From Paraburkholderia flagellata (GTDB lineage Bacteria; Pseudomonadota; Gammaproteobacteria; Burkholderiales; Burkholderiaceae): a stretch of DNA of 64,000 nt. A program made the translations under genes and the position numbers. The stretch is from the NCBI RefSeq assembly GCF_021390645.1, contig NZ_JAJEJT010000002.1, positions 1,674,001 to 1,738,000 on the forward strand, given 5' to 3'. The notes under the pieces were generated by a model, which did not search any database, was not told the DNA's origin, and saw nothing but the letters and a program-made list of their open reading frames with translations. Numbering within the stretch: position 1 is the first letter of the stretch; the number at the start of each line of letters is the position of its first letter. Positions 44,701 through 55,185 of this stretch are shown one piece after another.

Positions 44701-45286
44701 GCTTTCCGGGCTGTGGGGCGTGTATTGCGGCTTCGAGCTGTGCGAAGGACGCGCCATGCCCAATTCGGAGGAATATCTGGACTCCGAAAAATATCAGTTG
44801 CGCGCCTGGGACTGGCATCGTCCCGGCAACATCGTCGAGGAGATCGCCACGCTCAATCGCATTCGCCGCGCCAACCCGGCGCTGCAGACGCATCTCGGCA
44901 TCACGTTCCTCGACGCGCGCAACGACTCGCTGCTCTGCTTCGAGAAGGCCACGCCCGCGCGCGACAACGTGATCGTCGTGGCCATCAATCTCGACGCCTT
45001 CAACGAACAGGGCGCCGACTTCGAACTTTCGTGGGCGACGTTCCAGCGCTGGCACCTCGACGACCACGCGGCGCTCAACGTAGTCGACGAAATGACGGGC
45101 GATCGCTTCGAGTGGCGCGGGCGCTGGCAGCACGTGCGGCTCGACCCGCATGCGCGCCCATTCGCGATCTGGCGCGTCGAGCCCGCAAAGGGCCTGCCGC
45201 GCGAAGAACCGCCGCCTGAACACGATGAGCACATCGAGGGCCATCCCGAACTCGACGCCGACTTCCCGCCCGAAGGAGCGACATGA
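41795..45286 (+). CDS. glgE: alpha-1,4-glucan:maltose-1-phosphate maltosyltransferase, with extra N-terminal GH13-like domain
   Basis: GlgE extends alpha-1,4-glucans with maltosyl units from maltose 1-phosphate. The protein is 1163 residues, against about 650-700 for ordinary GlgE. Residues from about 490 on contain the GlgE N-domain (AAPRIAIESAQPLVDHGRFA) and catalytic barrel with Asp859 (FRVDNPHTKP), Glu888 (LSEAFTRPR) and Asp946 (VNTPDI). The first 480 residues resemble another GH13 barrel: Asp169 in GFRVDSPHRTP aligns with the nucleophile, but the general-acid position reads LAAS (Ala198), so this half should be inactive. GGAA lies upstream of the ATG. The stop overlaps treS (ATGA). First gene of a seven-gene operon. 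Confidence 0.93.
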   Translation: MEPPHAYAPRIYFVHSVLAGPLDAWPAHIARAASLGFDHVLIGALFASGASGDDRIVADHARLNAAFGSPLSADDAIRELALVAQSRGVTLLADLVLDRSAADGALYAAHPEWFHPFEPEDARLDPRHGHREANVAYADFERASAPLIAWWTARAIALVEAGIGGFRVDSPHRTPPHVLRAIFDAVRARFPQARWLAASPGLPREALAHLEGAGFDAAFSSLRWWDFSSSWMVEEHAALRRVGSPITFPEAPYGARYTHDLEGAADARAVERAYRRMLRAAAALGTGWLMPMGFEYGVDEATAHSGNSAQAWEAAKARAPFDLSADVAHANALQRETWTLQTNGEVRALNGPGASVAALVRGDRADLRDAGDAVLTLINPALAAPVRVDLSRLLDGVPGGFTRFAPLDAETLRGARLPAARDASAIPDTFTLPAGACWIFRALASPLVVLAPPEDRGKTDTSGHKSVLEAIAAPRIAIESAQPLVDHGRFAAKRTVGERCEVRAAIFAEGHDRIDAAVLWRAADETAWHESAMAPLPPAGTDLWAGRIPLDRVGRYEYVVIAWRDDFASLAEHLHKKRAANQPVDLELEEASRLFALVLATAETSGTGDDDQKRINETLDAIVKRFIAADTETRCAIIAAPSTAAAVRAARHRPFLSLDTIVGRVEVERSAARFASWYEIFPRSMSDDESRHGTFDDVIAKMPRIREMGFDVLYFPPIHPIGLANRKGRNNTLNAQPGDVGSPYAIGAAEGGHTAVHPQLGTLEDFCRMLAAAHEQGLEIALDFAIQCSPDHPWLKAHPTWFAWRPDGTLRYAENPPKKYQDIVNPEFYAHDSKPALWLALRDAILFWVDTGVRIFRVDNPHTKPLPFWEWMIADVRARHPDVIFLSEAFTRPRLMYRLAKLGFSQSYTYFTWRESKRDFTEYLTELSQTEVRDFYRPNFFVNTPDINPRHLQTGARSSFLIRAALAATLSGLWGVYCGFELCEGRAMPNSEEYLDSEKYQLRAWDWHRPGNIVEEIATLNRIRRANPALQTHLGITFLDARNDSLLCFEKATPARDNVIVVAINLDAFNEQGADFELSWATFQRWHLDDHAALNVVDEMTGDRFEWRGRWQHVRLDPHARPFAIWRVEPAKGLPREEPPPEHDEHIEGHPELDADFPPEGAT

Positions 45287-48200
45287 AACGCGACCCCGCT
45301 ACGCACGAGCCTGTGGCGACGAACGTGCAGACCGTCACGCGAGACTCGACCGCACACGACCCGCACCACGAGGAACGCGGCACGCAACGGCGCGGCAAGA
45401 CGTCCGTGCTTTCCGACGACCCGCTCTGGTACAAGGACGCGATCATCTACCAGGTGCACGTGAAGTCGTTCTTCGATTCGAACAACGATGGCGTGGGCGA
45501 TTTCCCTGGCCTGCTCGCGAAGCTCGACTACATCGCGGGCCTGGGCGTGACGGCAATCTGGCTGCTGCCGTTCTATCCCTCGCCGCGCCGCGACGACGGC
45601 TACGACATTGCCGACTATCGCAACGTGCACCCCGACTACGGGCAACTCGCCGACGTGCGCCGCTTCATTCAGGAAGCGCACGCGCGCGGCATACGCGTGA
45701 TCACCGAACTCGTCATCAACCATACGTCTGACCAGCACCCGTGGTTCCAGCGCGCGCGCCGCGCGAAGCCGGGCTCGAATCATCGCAACTACTACGTGTG
45801 GTCCGACACCGACCAGAAGTACCAGGGCACGCGCATCATCTTCATCGACACGGAGCCGTCGAACTGGACGCACGACCCCGTCGCGGGCGCGTACTACTGG
45901 CACCGCTTCTATTCGCACCAGCCCGACCTGAACTTCGACAATCCGGCCGTGCTGCGCGAAGTGCTGCAAGTCATGCGCTTCTGGCTCGACATGGGCATCG
46001 ATGGGCTGCGCCTGGACGCCGTGCCTTACCTCGTAGAGCGTGAAGGCACGAACAACGAAAACCTGCCTGAAACGCACGGCATTCTCAAGCGGATTCGCGC
46101 GGCCATCGACGAGAACTACCCGAACCGCATGCTGCTGGCCGAAGCGAACCAGTGGCCGGAGGATGTGCAGGAGTACTTCGGCAACGAAGACGAATGCCAT
46201 ATGGCGTTCCACTTCCCGCTCATGCCGCGCCTCTATATGGCGATTGCAAGCGAGGACCGCTTCCCGATCCTCGACATCATGAAGCAGACGCCTGACTTGC
46301 TGCCGACCTGCCAGTGGGCGATCTTCCTGCGCAATCACGACGAACTCACGCTCGAAATGGTCACGGACTCCGAGCGCGATTACCTCTGGAACACTTACGC
46401 GAGCGACCGGCGCGCGCGCCTGAACCTCGGCATTCGCCGGCGCCTCGCGCCGCTCATGGAGCGCGACCGCCGCCGCATCGAACTCATCAACTCGCTGCTG
46501 CTCTCCATGCCTGGCACGCCCGTGATCTATTACGGCGACGAACTAGGCATGGGCGACAACATTCACCTGGGCGACCGCGACGGCGTACGCACGCCGATGC
46601 AGTGGTCGTCGGACCGCAACGGCGGCTTCTCGCGCGCCGATCCCGAACAGCTCGTGCTGCCGCCGCTCATGGGCTCGCTCTACGGCTACGACGCCATCAA
46701 CGTCGAAGCTCAGAGCCGCGATCCGCATTCGCTGCTCAACTGGACGCGCCGCATGCTCGCCACGCGCCGGGCGAAGCAGGCGTTTGGCCGCGGCGCGATC
46801 CGCTTTCTGCGTCCTGCAAACCGCAAGATCCTCGCGTATCTGCGCGAAATGCCCGGCGAAGCGCCGATCCTATGCGTGGCGAATCTCTCTCGCGCGCCGC
46901 AGGCGGTGGAACTCGACCTTTCCGAATTCGCAGGCATGTCCCCCGTGGAAATGACGGCGGATTCCGTGTTCCCGGCAATTGGTCAGCTCCCCTATCTGTT
47001 GACCTTCCCGCCCTACGGCTTCCTGTGGTTCCTCCTGAGTGCCGGCAATCAACGGCCTTCATGGAGTCAGCCGACCTCTGAGCAATTGCCCGAGTTCGTG
47101 ACAGTCGTGCTGCGCGAAGGACAGGCTGGCGCCACGCCGGAAAACGTGCGGCTGCTCGAATCCGAAGTGCTGCCTTCGTGGCTCTCGCGGCGCCGCTGGT
47201 TCGCCGCGAAGGACAAGGCGCTGCGCGCCGTGCGCCTCGCGGCACTGACGACGATCCACGGCGCGGGCTTCGCGTTCACGGAGATCGAGGCCGAACTCGC
47301 GGATGGCACGAGCGAGCGCTACGTCCTCCCGATCGCCATCACATGGGGCACCGAGATCACGACGCCGCTGCACATTCAGCTCGCGCTCTCGCGCGTGCGG
47401 CGCGGGCGCACCGTGGGCTATCTCACCGATGCGTTTTCGCTGCCGTGGTTCGCCTACGGCGTCCTGCGCAAGTTGCGCGAACGCGCCGCGGTGCCCACCG
47501 TGCAGCAGAGCACCATCCGCTTCGAGCCGACAGAACGCCTCGCCGAACTCGACCTCGGCGAGACGCCGGAAGTACGCTGGCTCGCCGCGGAGCAGAGCAA
47601 CAGTTCGCTCGTGATCGCGGAAACCCTTGTGCTGAAGATCGTGCGCCGGTTGATGGCGGGCGTGCACCCCGAAGCGGAAATGAGCCGCTACCTCACGAAA
47701 CTCGGCTACGCGAACACCGCGCCGCTCTACGGCGAAGTGGTGCGCGTAGATCCTGCCGGCGTGCCGCACACGCTCATCATCGTGCAGGGTTTCATCGACA
47801 ACCAGGGCAACGCATGGGACTGGGCGCTCGACTATCTGCGCCGCGCGATCGACGAACTCGCGCTCGCGATGGATGACGACACGAGCGTCGACCAGGCGCA
47901 CGAGGAAGAAGCCGTGCAAGGCTACTGCGCGGTGATCGGCGCCATTGGCAAGCGCCTGGGCGAACTGCACGCGATGCTCTCGAGACCCAGCGACGACGAC
48001 GCTTTCTCACCCGTTGCCGCCACGCCCGACGATGTGCGTGCGTGGGTCGCCGACACGAAGACCATGCTCAACGAAGCGCTCGACATCGTCGCGCAGCATA
48101 CGGGCGAGGACGAACAAACGCTCGATCAGGACGCTCGTGATCTCGCACGCAGTCTGATCGATCGACGCAAGGCGCTCGTCGCAAAGGTCGACGAACTCGT

Positions 48201-48738
48201 GCCGGACGACACGAAGGCCGCGCGCATTCGCATCCACGGCGATTTCCACCTGGGTCAGGTACTGCTTTCCCAGGGCGACGCGTATCTGATCGACTTCGAA
48301 GGCGAGCCCGCGCGGGCGCTCGAATACCGGCGCGCGAAGACCTCGCCGCTGCGCGACGTGGCGGGCCTGCTGCGCTCGCTCTCGTATGCGGGCGCTGCCG
48401 CGCAATCGACGCTCGAAAACGCCCCGCAGCAAGTCGTCGACCGCAAGCGCGCCCTCTTCGAGCGCTTCCGCGGCTATGCGGCCGAAGCGTTCCTGAGCCA
48501 GTACCGCGCGGCCGTCTCCGAAGGACCGCTCACGCTCGTGAGCGCTTCGCAGGAGCAGGCGCTGCTCGACCTGTTCCTGATCGAGAAGGCGGCATACGAA
48601 ATCCGCTACGAAGCGGCAAACCGCCCCACCTGGCTCGCACTGCCGATACGCGGCCTCGCAGCGCTGGCGGCGCGCGTGCTCGGGCTCACGCCCACGCAGT
48701 CCACGCAATCGCATTCCGGCGGAGGTGGCCATGGTTGA
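45283..48738 (+). CDS. treS: trehalose synthase fused to maltokinase
   Basis: The 1151-residue protein joins two enzymes. The N-terminal GH13 part (to about 590) interconverts trehalose and maltose; it has Asp245 ([10 protein letters not shown]), Glu287 ([11 protein letters not shown]) and Asp353 (RNHDEL). The C-terminal part is a maltokinase (Pep2 type) with [10 protein letters not shown] (Asp987) and [11 protein letters not shown], which makes maltose 1-phosphate with ATP. Fusion channels trehalose directly to the GlgE substrate. It overlaps glgE by ATGA and glgB by 8 bp. Confidence 0.95.
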   Translation: MKRDPATHEPVATNVQTVTRDSTAHDPHHEERGTQRRGKTSVLSDDPLWYKDAIIYQVHVKSFFDSNNDGVGDFPGLLAKLDYIAGLGVTAIWLLPFYPSPRRDDGYDIADYRNVHPDYGQLADVRRFIQEAHARGIRVITELVINHTSDQHPWFQRARRAKPGSNHRNYYVWSDTDQKYQGTRIIFIDTEPSNWTHDPVAGAYYWHRFYSHQPDLNFDNPAVLREVLQVMRFWLDMGIDGLRLDAVPYLVEREGTNNENLPETHGILKRIRAAIDENYPNRMLLAEANQWPEDVQEYFGNEDECHMAFHFPLMPRLYMAIASEDRFPILDIMKQTPDLLPTCQWAIFLRNHDELTLEMVTDSERDYLWNTYASDRRARLNLGIRRRLAPLMERDRRRIELINSLLLSMPGTPVIYYGDELGMGDNIHLGDRDGVRTPMQWSSDRNGGFSRADPEQLVLPPLMGSLYGYDAINVEAQSRDPHSLLNWTRRMLATRRAKQAFGRGAIRFLRPANRKILAYLREMPGEAPILCVANLSRAPQAVELDLSEFAGMSPVEMTADSVFPAIGQLPYLLTFPPYGFLWFLLSAGNQRPSWSQPTSEQLPEFVTVVLREGQAGATPENVRLLESEVLPSWLSRRRWFAAKDKALRAVRLAALTTIHGAGFAFTEIEAELADGTSERYVLPIAITWGTEITTPLHIQLALSRVRRGRTVGYLTDAFSLPWFAYGVLRKLRERAAVPTVQQSTIRFEPTERLAELDLGETPEVRWLAAEQSNSSLVIAETLVLKIVRRLMAGVHPEAEMSRYLTKLGYANTAPLYGEVVRVDPAGVPHTLIIVQGFIDNQGNAWDWALDYLRRAIDELALAMDDDTSVDQAHEEEAVQGYCAVIGAIGKRLGELHAMLSRPSDDDAFSPVAATPDDVRAWVADTKTMLNEALDIVAQHTGEDEQTLDQDARDLARSLIDRRKALVAKVDELVPDDTKAARIRIHGDFHLGQVLLSQGDAYLIDFEGEPARALEYRRAKTSPLRDVAGLLRSLSYAGAAAQSTLENAPQQVVDRKRALFERFRGYAAEAFLSQYRAAVSEGPLTLVSASQEQALLDLFLIEKAAYEIRYEAANRPTWLALPIRGLAALAARVLGLTPTQSTQSHSGGGGHG

Positions 48739-50947
48739 TCGCGTGCCCCAAGCCGGCCTGAATCCGCACGACGCCGACGCACTCGCCGGCGCGTACCACG
48801 CCGATCCTTTCGCCGTGCTCGGGCTGCACTGGGTGGACGGCGCGCCCTACGTGCGCGCATGGCTGCCGAACGCTTCAGGCGCGAGCGTGGTGGCGCGCGA
48901 CCGCGCCCACACGCTCGGCGAACTTTCGCTCGTGCATCCGGCAGGGCTCTATGCGGGGCCGCTCGCAGAAGCGGTGCCCTACCGGCTCGTGGTCGACTGG
49001 CATGGCGTGAGCCAGGAAATCGAGGACACCTATTCATTCGGCCCACAGCTCTCGCACGAAGCGCTCGTGCGTCTCGCCGACGGCGACCCCTACGCGGTGC
49101 TCGAATGTCTCGGCGCGCGGCCCCAGACGTGCGATGGCGTGCCCGGCGTGCGCTTCGCCGTCTGGGCGCCGAATGCGAAGCGCGTTTCCGTGGTGGGCGA
49201 CTTCAACGCCTGGGACGGGCGGCGTCACCCCATGCGGCTGCGCCACGAAGCGGGCGTATGGGAGCTTTTCATTCCCCGTGTCGCACCCGGCGCGCGCTAC
49301 AAGTACGAGATCCTTGGCGCGCGCGGCGTGGTTCTCCCGCTCAAGGCCGACCCCTGCGCGCTGCAGACGGAATGCCCGCCGGGCACGGCGTCGATCGTCG
49401 CGCCCGTCGAAGCGATCGACCATTACGCGTGGCGCGATCAGGAGTGGCTGCAAACACGCGCGGAACGGCAGAACGCGCGCGCGGCCATGTCCGTCTACGA
49501 GGTGCATGCGCCTTCGTGGCTGCCCACGCAAGGCGCCGATGCGCCCGCGCCCGACTGGAGCGCGCTCTCCGAGCGTCTGATCCCCTACGCGCAGGGCATG
49601 GGCTTTACACACATCGAGTTGTTGCCTGTGGCGGAGCATCCGTTTGGCGGCTCGTGGGGCTATCAGCCGCTGGCGCAGTTCGCGCCCACCGCGCGCCTTG
49701 GCGCGCCGGTGGACTTCGCGGCGTTTGTCGATCGCGCGCACGAAGCGGGGCTCGGCGTGATTCTCGACTGGGTGCCCGCGCACTTTCCGAACGACGCGCA
49801 CGGTCTCGTCGATTTCGACGGCACGGCGCTCTACGAGCACGCCGACCCGCGCGAGGGCTATCACCCCGACTGGAACACGATGATCTACAACCTGGGGCGC
49901 CGCGAGGTGAGCGCGTTCCTGGTCGCGTCGGGCCTTGCGTGGCTCATGCGCTATCACGTGGACGCGCTGCGCGTGGACGCGGTCGCCTCGATGCTCTATC
50001 GCGACTATTCGCGCGCGCAAGGCGAATGGGTGCCCAACATCTACGGCGGCCGCGAAAATCTCGAATCGATCGCGTTTCTTAAGCGCCTCAATCACGAAAC
50101 GCAATACGTTCCGCAACGCCCCGGCGTCATCACCATTGCTGAGGAATCCACAGCATGGCCAGGCGTCACGGCGCGCCCCGAGGATGGCGGCCTCGGCTTC
50201 CAGTTCAAGTGGAACATGGGCTGGATGCACGACACCCTGCACTACATGCAGGAAGACCCCGTTTATCGCCGCTATCACCATCACCTGATGACGTTCGCGA
50301 TGGTCTACGCGTGGTCCGAACGTTTCGTGCTGCCGCTGTCGCACGACGAGGTGGTGCATGGCAAAGGGTCGCTGCTCGGCAAGATGCCCGGCGACCGCTG
50401 GCAGAAGTTCGCAAACCTGCGTGCGTATTTCGGCTTCATGTGGGCGCACCCCGGCAAGAAGCTGCTCTTCATGGGCGGCGAGTTCGGGCAGATGGCCGAA
50501 TTCGATCACGACGGCACGCCCCACTGGAACCTGCTCGACGATCCACTGCACCGCGGCGTGCAAACGCTCGTGCGCGACCTCAACCGCCTCTACGCCGGTG
50601 AACCCGCGCTCTACACGCTCGACTCGGAACCCGGCGGCTTCGAATGGCTGGTTGCCGATGACAGCGAAAACAGCGTGCTGGCGTGGCACCGCGTAGACGG
50701 CTCGGGCCGAGAGATCGTGGTGATCTGCAACTTCACGCCGGTGCCGCGCCACGGCTACCGTATCGGCATGCCGCAGCCGGGACAGTGGGAAGAAGCGCTC
50801 AACACCGACGCCGAGGTGTATGGCGGCTCGAACATGGGCAATGGGGGCCTCGTTGTCACGGAGGGCGTGGCAAGCCACGGCAAGCCGCAGTCGGCCGCGC
50901 TCGTCCTGCCGCCGCTCGGCACGCTGATCCTGCGTCTGCGCCGGTAG
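48731..50947 (+). CDS. glgB: 1,4-alpha-glucan branching enzyme
   Basis: GlgB creates alpha-1,6 branches in the linear glucan. The 738-residue protein has an N-terminal GlgB extension, a CBM48 module ([19 protein letters not shown]) and a GH13 barrel with Asp416 ([15 protein letters not shown]), Glu471 ([10 protein letters not shown]) and [10 protein letters not shown]. The ATG at 48731 follows GGAGG by five bases; an in-frame GTG at 48725 is less likely. The start lies inside the end of treS. Confidence 0.96.
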   Translation: MVDRVPQAGLNPHDADALAGAYHADPFAVLGLHWVDGAPYVRAWLPNASGASVVARDRAHTLGELSLVHPAGLYAGPLAEAVPYRLVVDWHGVSQEIEDTYSFGPQLSHEALVRLADGDPYAVLECLGARPQTCDGVPGVRFAVWAPNAKRVSVVGDFNAWDGRRHPMRLRHEAGVWELFIPRVAPGARYKYEILGARGVVLPLKADPCALQTECPPGTASIVAPVEAIDHYAWRDQEWLQTRAERQNARAAMSVYEVHAPSWLPTQGADAPAPDWSALSERLIPYAQGMGFTHIELLPVAEHPFGGSWGYQPLAQFAPTARLGAPVDFAAFVDRAHEAGLGVILDWVPAHFPNDAHGLVDFDGTALYEHADPREGYHPDWNTMIYNLGRREVSAFLVASGLAWLMRYHVDALRVDAVASMLYRDYSRAQGEWVPNIYGGRENLESIAFLKRLNHETQYVPQRPGVITIAEESTAWPGVTARPEDGGLGFQFKWNMGWMHDTLHYMQEDPVYRRYHHHLMTFAMVYAWSERFVLPLSHDEVVHGKGSLLGKMPGDRWQKFANLRAYFGFMWAHPGKKLLFMGGEFGQMAEFDHDGTPHWNLLDDPLHRGVQTLVRDLNRLYAGEPALYTLDSEPGGFEWLVADDSENSVLAWHRVDGSGREIVVICNFTPVPRHGYRIGMPQPGQWEEALNTDAEVYGGSNMGNGGLVVTEGVASHGKPQSAALVLPPLGTLILRLRR

Positions 50948-51016
50948 CGCCGGTGCGGCGTCAGGATTTGAGCAGGAATCCGATGCAAAACGAAAAACAA
51001 CAGATGGAGCATCGTC

Positions 51017-53245
51017 ATGGCAAACGGTCCGCCTGAGCGCCTGCTGCCCGGCACCCCCTGGCCTCTCGGGGCGACGTGGGACGGCCTCGGCACCAACTTC
51101 GCCGTGTTCTCGGCCCACGCCTGGCGCATCGAGTTGTGCCTTTTCGACCCCACCGGCCGCAAGGAGCGCATTCGCTACACCTTGCCCGAATGCACTGACG
51201 AGGTATGGCACGGCTATTTGCCCGGAGCGCATCCCGGAACCGTCTATGGCCTGCGCGCGCATGGGCCCTATCAGCCGCATCTGGGGCACCGCTTCAATCC
51301 GCACAAGCTGCTGCTGGACCCTTATGCGAAGCAGCTCATCGGCCAGTTTCGATGGTCGGACACACTGTACGGATATCGCGCCCATTCCAACCGCGCGGAT
51401 CTCTCGATCGACCGGCGCGACTCCGCGCCAGCCATACCCAAGTGCGTGGTGGTGAACGACAACTTCGACTGGTCGCGCGACCGGCGGCCCAATACGCCGT
51501 GGGGCGACACCGTGATTTACGAGGCGCATCTGCGCGGGCTTTCGATGCAGCGTCATGATTTGCGCACGAACGTGCGTGGCACGTTTGCCGGTCTTGCCGC
51601 GCCGCGCTTCATCGAGCATCTGCACAAACTCGGTGTGACGGCCATCGAGATCCTGCCGGTGCACGCGTTTCTCTCCGAGCGCTTTCTGATCGATCGTGGA
51701 CTGCGCAACTACTGGGGCTACAACGCAGCCGCGTTCTTTGCCCCCGAGCCCAGCTACCTGGTGGGCTACGAGACCGACGAAATGCGCATTGCCGTGCGCC
51801 AGCTTCATGCAGCGGGCATCGAAGTCTTTCTCGACGTGGTCTACAACCACACGTGCGAAGGCGGCGAAATGGGCCCCACCGTTTCGTGGCGCGGCCTCGA
51901 CAACGCCAGCTATTACCGCTGCGTGCCCGGCGACGAGCGCCACTTCATCAACGACACGGGCTGCGGCAACACACTCGATTTTTCGCATCCACGCGTGCTG
52001 CAGATGGTCGCCGACTCGCTGCGCCACTGGTGCACGTCATACGGCATCGACGGCTTTCGCTTCGACCTTGGGGTGACGCTCGGGCGCGAGCCCGCGGGCT
52101 TCGACCCGAACGGCGGGTTCTTCGACGTGCTGCGCCAGGACCCCGTGCTTTCACAATGCAAGCTGATTTCCGAGCCGTGGGACGTGGGCCCCGGCGGCTA
52201 CCAGCTAGGCAACCATCCGCCCGGCTTTTCCGAATGGAACGACCGCTTTCGCGACAGCGTGCGGCGCTACTGGCGCGGCGCGCCGGGCCAGCGCGCCGAC
52301 CTCGCGGCACGCCTGACCGGCAGCGCGGATCTGTTCGACAAGCGCAAACGCCGGCCTTGGGCGTCGATCAACTTCATCACCTCGCACGACGGCTTCACAC
52401 TCGCCGACCTCGTTTCGTACGAGCACAAGCACAACGAGGCCAACGGCGAGGAGAACCGCGACGGCCACAATGAAAACTGGAGCGCGAACTGGGGTGTCGA
52501 AGGCCCCACCGACGACCCGGCCATCCTCGCCACGCGCGCGCGCGTGGCCCGCTCGATGATGGCCACGCTCTTCATCGCGCTCGGCACACCCATGCTGCTC
52601 GCGGGCGACGAGGCCTGCCGCACGCAGCACGGCAACAACAATGCGTACTGCCAGGACAACGATATTTCGTGGTTCGACTGGGCGCTCGCCGATACGCCCC
52701 AAGGCAAGGCCATGACGCGTTTCGCCGCACGCTTGATCGCGCTGCGCCGCGAGCATCCGCTGCTGCGCGAAACGCGTTTTCTGTTCGGCGAGCGCGAACT
52801 GTCGCCCGGCGTGCACGACATCGACTGGTTCGACGAACGCGGCGAGCCGCTCTCGCCCGAGGCCTGGCACGACCCGGAGGCGAGTGCATTCACGATGCGG
52901 CGCGCGGGAGCGGGACTCCACGGCCAAATGGAAGTATTGTTGATGATGCTGAACGCTTCGCAGGGCGCGGTGACGTTCGCCGCGCCCGCGCCGCGCATGG
53001 CATGGGAGGTGCTGCTCGATACCGCGCGTCCCGATGCGGCGCCCTACGCGCTGCCCGACACGACGTACGAGCTGGCCGCGCGAGCGCTCGCCGTGCTGCG
53101 CGCCCGTCCGGCGCGTGCCGACGTGCACCGGCCGCACGGCACACACGGCACGCGCGACGAAACGCCGACGCCGGACCCGCGCCGCACGCCGGGCGCGCCT
53201 GCGCCAGGTTCCCCCGCGGGCCCTGACGAAGCCGCCACAGGATGA
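51017..53245 (+). CDS. glgX: glycogen debranching enzyme GlgX
   Basis: GlgX hydrolyses alpha-1,6 links of short branches. The 742-residue protein has a CBM48-like start (GTNFAVFSAHAWRIELCLFD) and a GH13 barrel with Asp350 (GFRFDLGVTLGRE), Glu386 (ISEPWDVGPGGY) and Asp458 (TSHDGFTLAD). The acidic, Pro-rich tail of about 45 residues is not needed for the fold. A GGAG site precedes the ATG, 69 nt after glgB, the only non-overlapping junction of the operon. Its stop overlaps treZ (ATGA). Confidence 0.95.
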   Translation: MANGPPERLLPGTPWPLGATWDGLGTNFAVFSAHAWRIELCLFDPTGRKERIRYTLPECTDEVWHGYLPGAHPGTVYGLRAHGPYQPHLGHRFNPHKLLLDPYAKQLIGQFRWSDTLYGYRAHSNRADLSIDRRDSAPAIPKCVVVNDNFDWSRDRRPNTPWGDTVIYEAHLRGLSMQRHDLRTNVRGTFAGLAAPRFIEHLHKLGVTAIEILPVHAFLSERFLIDRGLRNYWGYNAAAFFAPEPSYLVGYETDEMRIAVRQLHAAGIEVFLDVVYNHTCEGGEMGPTVSWRGLDNASYYRCVPGDERHFINDTGCGNTLDFSHPRVLQMVADSLRHWCTSYGIDGFRFDLGVTLGREPAGFDPNGGFFDVLRQDPVLSQCKLISEPWDVGPGGYQLGNHPPGFSEWNDRFRDSVRRYWRGAPGQRADLAARLTGSADLFDKRKRRPWASINFITSHDGFTLADLVSYEHKHNEANGEENRDGHNENWSANWGVEGPTDDPAILATRARVARSMMATLFIALGTPMLLAGDEACRTQHGNNNAYCQDNDISWFDWALADTPQGKAMTRFAARLIALRREHPLLRETRFLFGERELSPGVHDIDWFDERGEPLSPEAWHDPEASAFTMRRAGAGLHGQMEVLLMMLNASQGAVTFAAPAPRMAWEVLLDTARPDAAPYALPDTTYELAARALAVLRARPARADVHRPHGTHGTRDETPTPDPRRTPGAPAPGSPAGPDEAATG

Positions 53246-55185
53246 GCCAAGGAAGCAACGAGGAAGCAAACCAGGAATCGACCATGTCCCCGCTTTCGCA
53301 CGATCCGCACGCCCGCCAGTACATGCATTGCCTGCCGTTCGGCGCACAGCTGATCGGGGCGGCGCACGCCCAGCCGCATACGCGCTTTCGCTTCTGGGCG
53401 CCGTCGTGCCAAACGGTGCAGGTCGTCTTCGAGAACGCGACGGACGCGCCGCCGCTCGAGATGACGCCAAGCGGCAACGGCTGGTTCGAAGCGCAGGCGC
53501 CGTGCGGGCCGGGCACGCTGTACCGCTACTGCATCGACGGCCAGCAACGCGTTCCCGACCCCGCATCGCGCTTCCAGCCGCAGGGCGTGCACGGCCCGAG
53601 TGAGGTGCTCGACCCGCGCGCCTACGCCTGGCAGCACGCACATTGGCAAGGACGCCCGTGGGAAGAGACCGTGATCTACGAGCTGCACGTGGGCGCGCTG
53701 GGCGGCTATCAAGGTGTCATGAAACGTCTGCCCGCGCTCGCGGCGCTTGGTGTGACGGCCGTCGAACTCATGCCGCTCAACGACTACCCGGGCGAGCGCG
53801 GCTGGGGCTACGACGTCGTGCTGCCTTACGCGCCGCACGCGGCCTATGGCAGTCCTGACGAACTGAAAGCGCTCGTCGATGCGGCGCACGGACTGGGGCT
53901 GCAGATGTTCATCGACGTCGTGTACAACCACTTCGGCCCCGACGGCAACTGGCTCGGCCACTACGCCAAGCCGTTTTTCCGCGAAGGCGTGAAGACCCCC
54001 TGGGGCGATGCACTCGACTTCGACCGTTTCGAAGTACGCGATTTCTACTGCGACAACGCGCTTTACTGGCTCACGGAGTACCGCTTCGACGGGCTGCGTA
54101 TCGACGCCGCACATGCGATCGGCAACACCGACTGGCTGCGCGAGCTGGCCGACCATGTGAAGGCGCGCGTGGAGCCGGGCAGGCACGTGCACCTCGTGCT
54201 CGAAAACGAGCACAACGAAGCGAATCTGCTTGAGTCTCACTTCAGCGCGCAATGGAACGACGACGCTCATCATTGCTTTCACGTGCTCTTGACCGGCGAA
54301 TCGGAAGGCTACTATCGCGCGTTTGCGCATTCCCCCATCGGCAAACTCGCGCGCGTGCTCGGCGAGGGCTTCGTGTACCAGGGCGATCCGTCGCCCGTGC
54401 ATGCGGGCAAGCCGCGCGGCGAACCGAGCGCGCACCTGCCGCCTACCGCGTTCGTGATGTTTTTGCAGAACCACGACCAGATCGGCAACCGCGCGTTCGG
54501 CGACCGGCTGCGCACGCTGGCCGACGACGACGCCTTGCGCGCGGCCACGGCCATGCTGCTGCTTTCGCCGCAAATTCCGCTGCTTTTCATGGAAGAGGAA
54601 TACGGCTCGATGCAGCCATTCCAGTTCTTCACCGCCTTCACCGGCCAACTCGCCGATGCGGTGCGCGAAGGGCGCCGCCGCGAATTCAAGGCATTCAGCG
54701 CGTTCAACGACGAGGCGAGCCGCGCGCGCATTCCCGATCCGAACGATCTGCAGACCTTCATAAATTCGTCACCGCCGGCCGATGCACCGCTCGACGGCGA
54801 ACGGCTCGAATGGATGCACTTCTACAAATCGGCGCTCTGCGTGCGTGCGCATTTGCTCATGCCGCGCCTGCGCCACGCGCGCGCGCTCGGTGCGACCGTG
54901 CTCGCCGACGACGCCGCGAATGGCCTCGCCGCGCTCGTCGCGCGCTGGCGGCTCGACGATGGCGAAACGCTCACGATCGCGCTCAACCTGGGCCGTGACG
55001 GCGTGCTGCTCAGTCCGCGGCCCGAAGGCATGGTGATCTTCGAAACGCCGCCGCGTGCGCGCGACCATGCCGACAATGGCGTGCTGCCCGAGAGCGCGTG
55101 CATCGCGTGGCTCACCGGAGACGTACCCGAGTATTCGAGCGAGCACGATGCGCGCCTCGTGCATCGCGAGGAGCCGCACGCATGA
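53242..55185 (+). CDS. treZ: malto-oligosyltrehalose trehalohydrolase
   Basis: TreZ releases trehalose from chains whose end was converted by TreY. The 647-residue protein has an N-terminal beta domain (TRFRFWAPSCQTVQVVFEN) and a GH13 barrel with Asp288 (GLRIDAAHAI), Glu321 (LVLENEHNEA) and Asp412 (LQNHDQIGNR). The coupled ATG at 53242 overlaps the glgX stop; an internal ATG at 53284 is an alternative that would remove 14 residues. Confidence 0.95.
   Translation: MSQGSNEEANQESTMSPLSHDPHARQYMHCLPFGAQLIGAAHAQPHTRFRFWAPSCQTVQVVFENATDAPPLEMTPSGNGWFEAQAPCGPGTLYRYCIDGQQRVPDPASRFQPQGVHGPSEVLDPRAYAWQHAHWQGRPWEETVIYELHVGALGGYQGVMKRLPALAALGVTAVELMPLNDYPGERGWGYDVVLPYAPHAAYGSPDELKALVDAAHGLGLQMFIDVVYNHFGPDGNWLGHYAKPFFREGVKTPWGDALDFDRFEVRDFYCDNALYWLTEYRFDGLRIDAAHAIGNTDWLRELADHVKARVEPGRHVHLVLENEHNEANLLESHFSAQWNDDAHHCFHVLLTGESEGYYRAFAHSPIGKLARVLGEGFVYQGDPSPVHAGKPRGEPSAHLPPTAFVMFLQNHDQIGNRAFGDRLRTLADDDALRAATAMLLLSPQIPLLFMEEEYGSMQPFQFFTAFTGQLADAVREGRRREFKAFSAFNDEASRARIPDPNDLQTFINSSPPADAPLDGERLEWMHFYKSALCVRAHLLMPRLRHARALGATVLADDAANGLAALVARWRLDDGETLTIALNLGRDGVLLSPRPEGMVIFETPPRARDHADNGVLPESACIAWLTGDVPEYSSEHDARLVHREEPHA

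Noticed and set aside
42761..45244. 827-codon minus-strand frame opposite glgE
   Set aside because: No recognisable domain; Arg/Val/Glu-rich shadow of a GC-rich gene.
41795..45286. GlgE extra domain as an assembly or annotation artefact
   Set aside because: A single uninterrupted frame with uniform codon use spans both halves, and the N-domain has its own GH13-like motifs, so a genuine fusion is more likely.
49034..52027. 997-codon minus-strand frame crossing glgB and glgX
   Set aside because: It crosses two proven genes and their gap; high GC makes stop codons rare on this frame.
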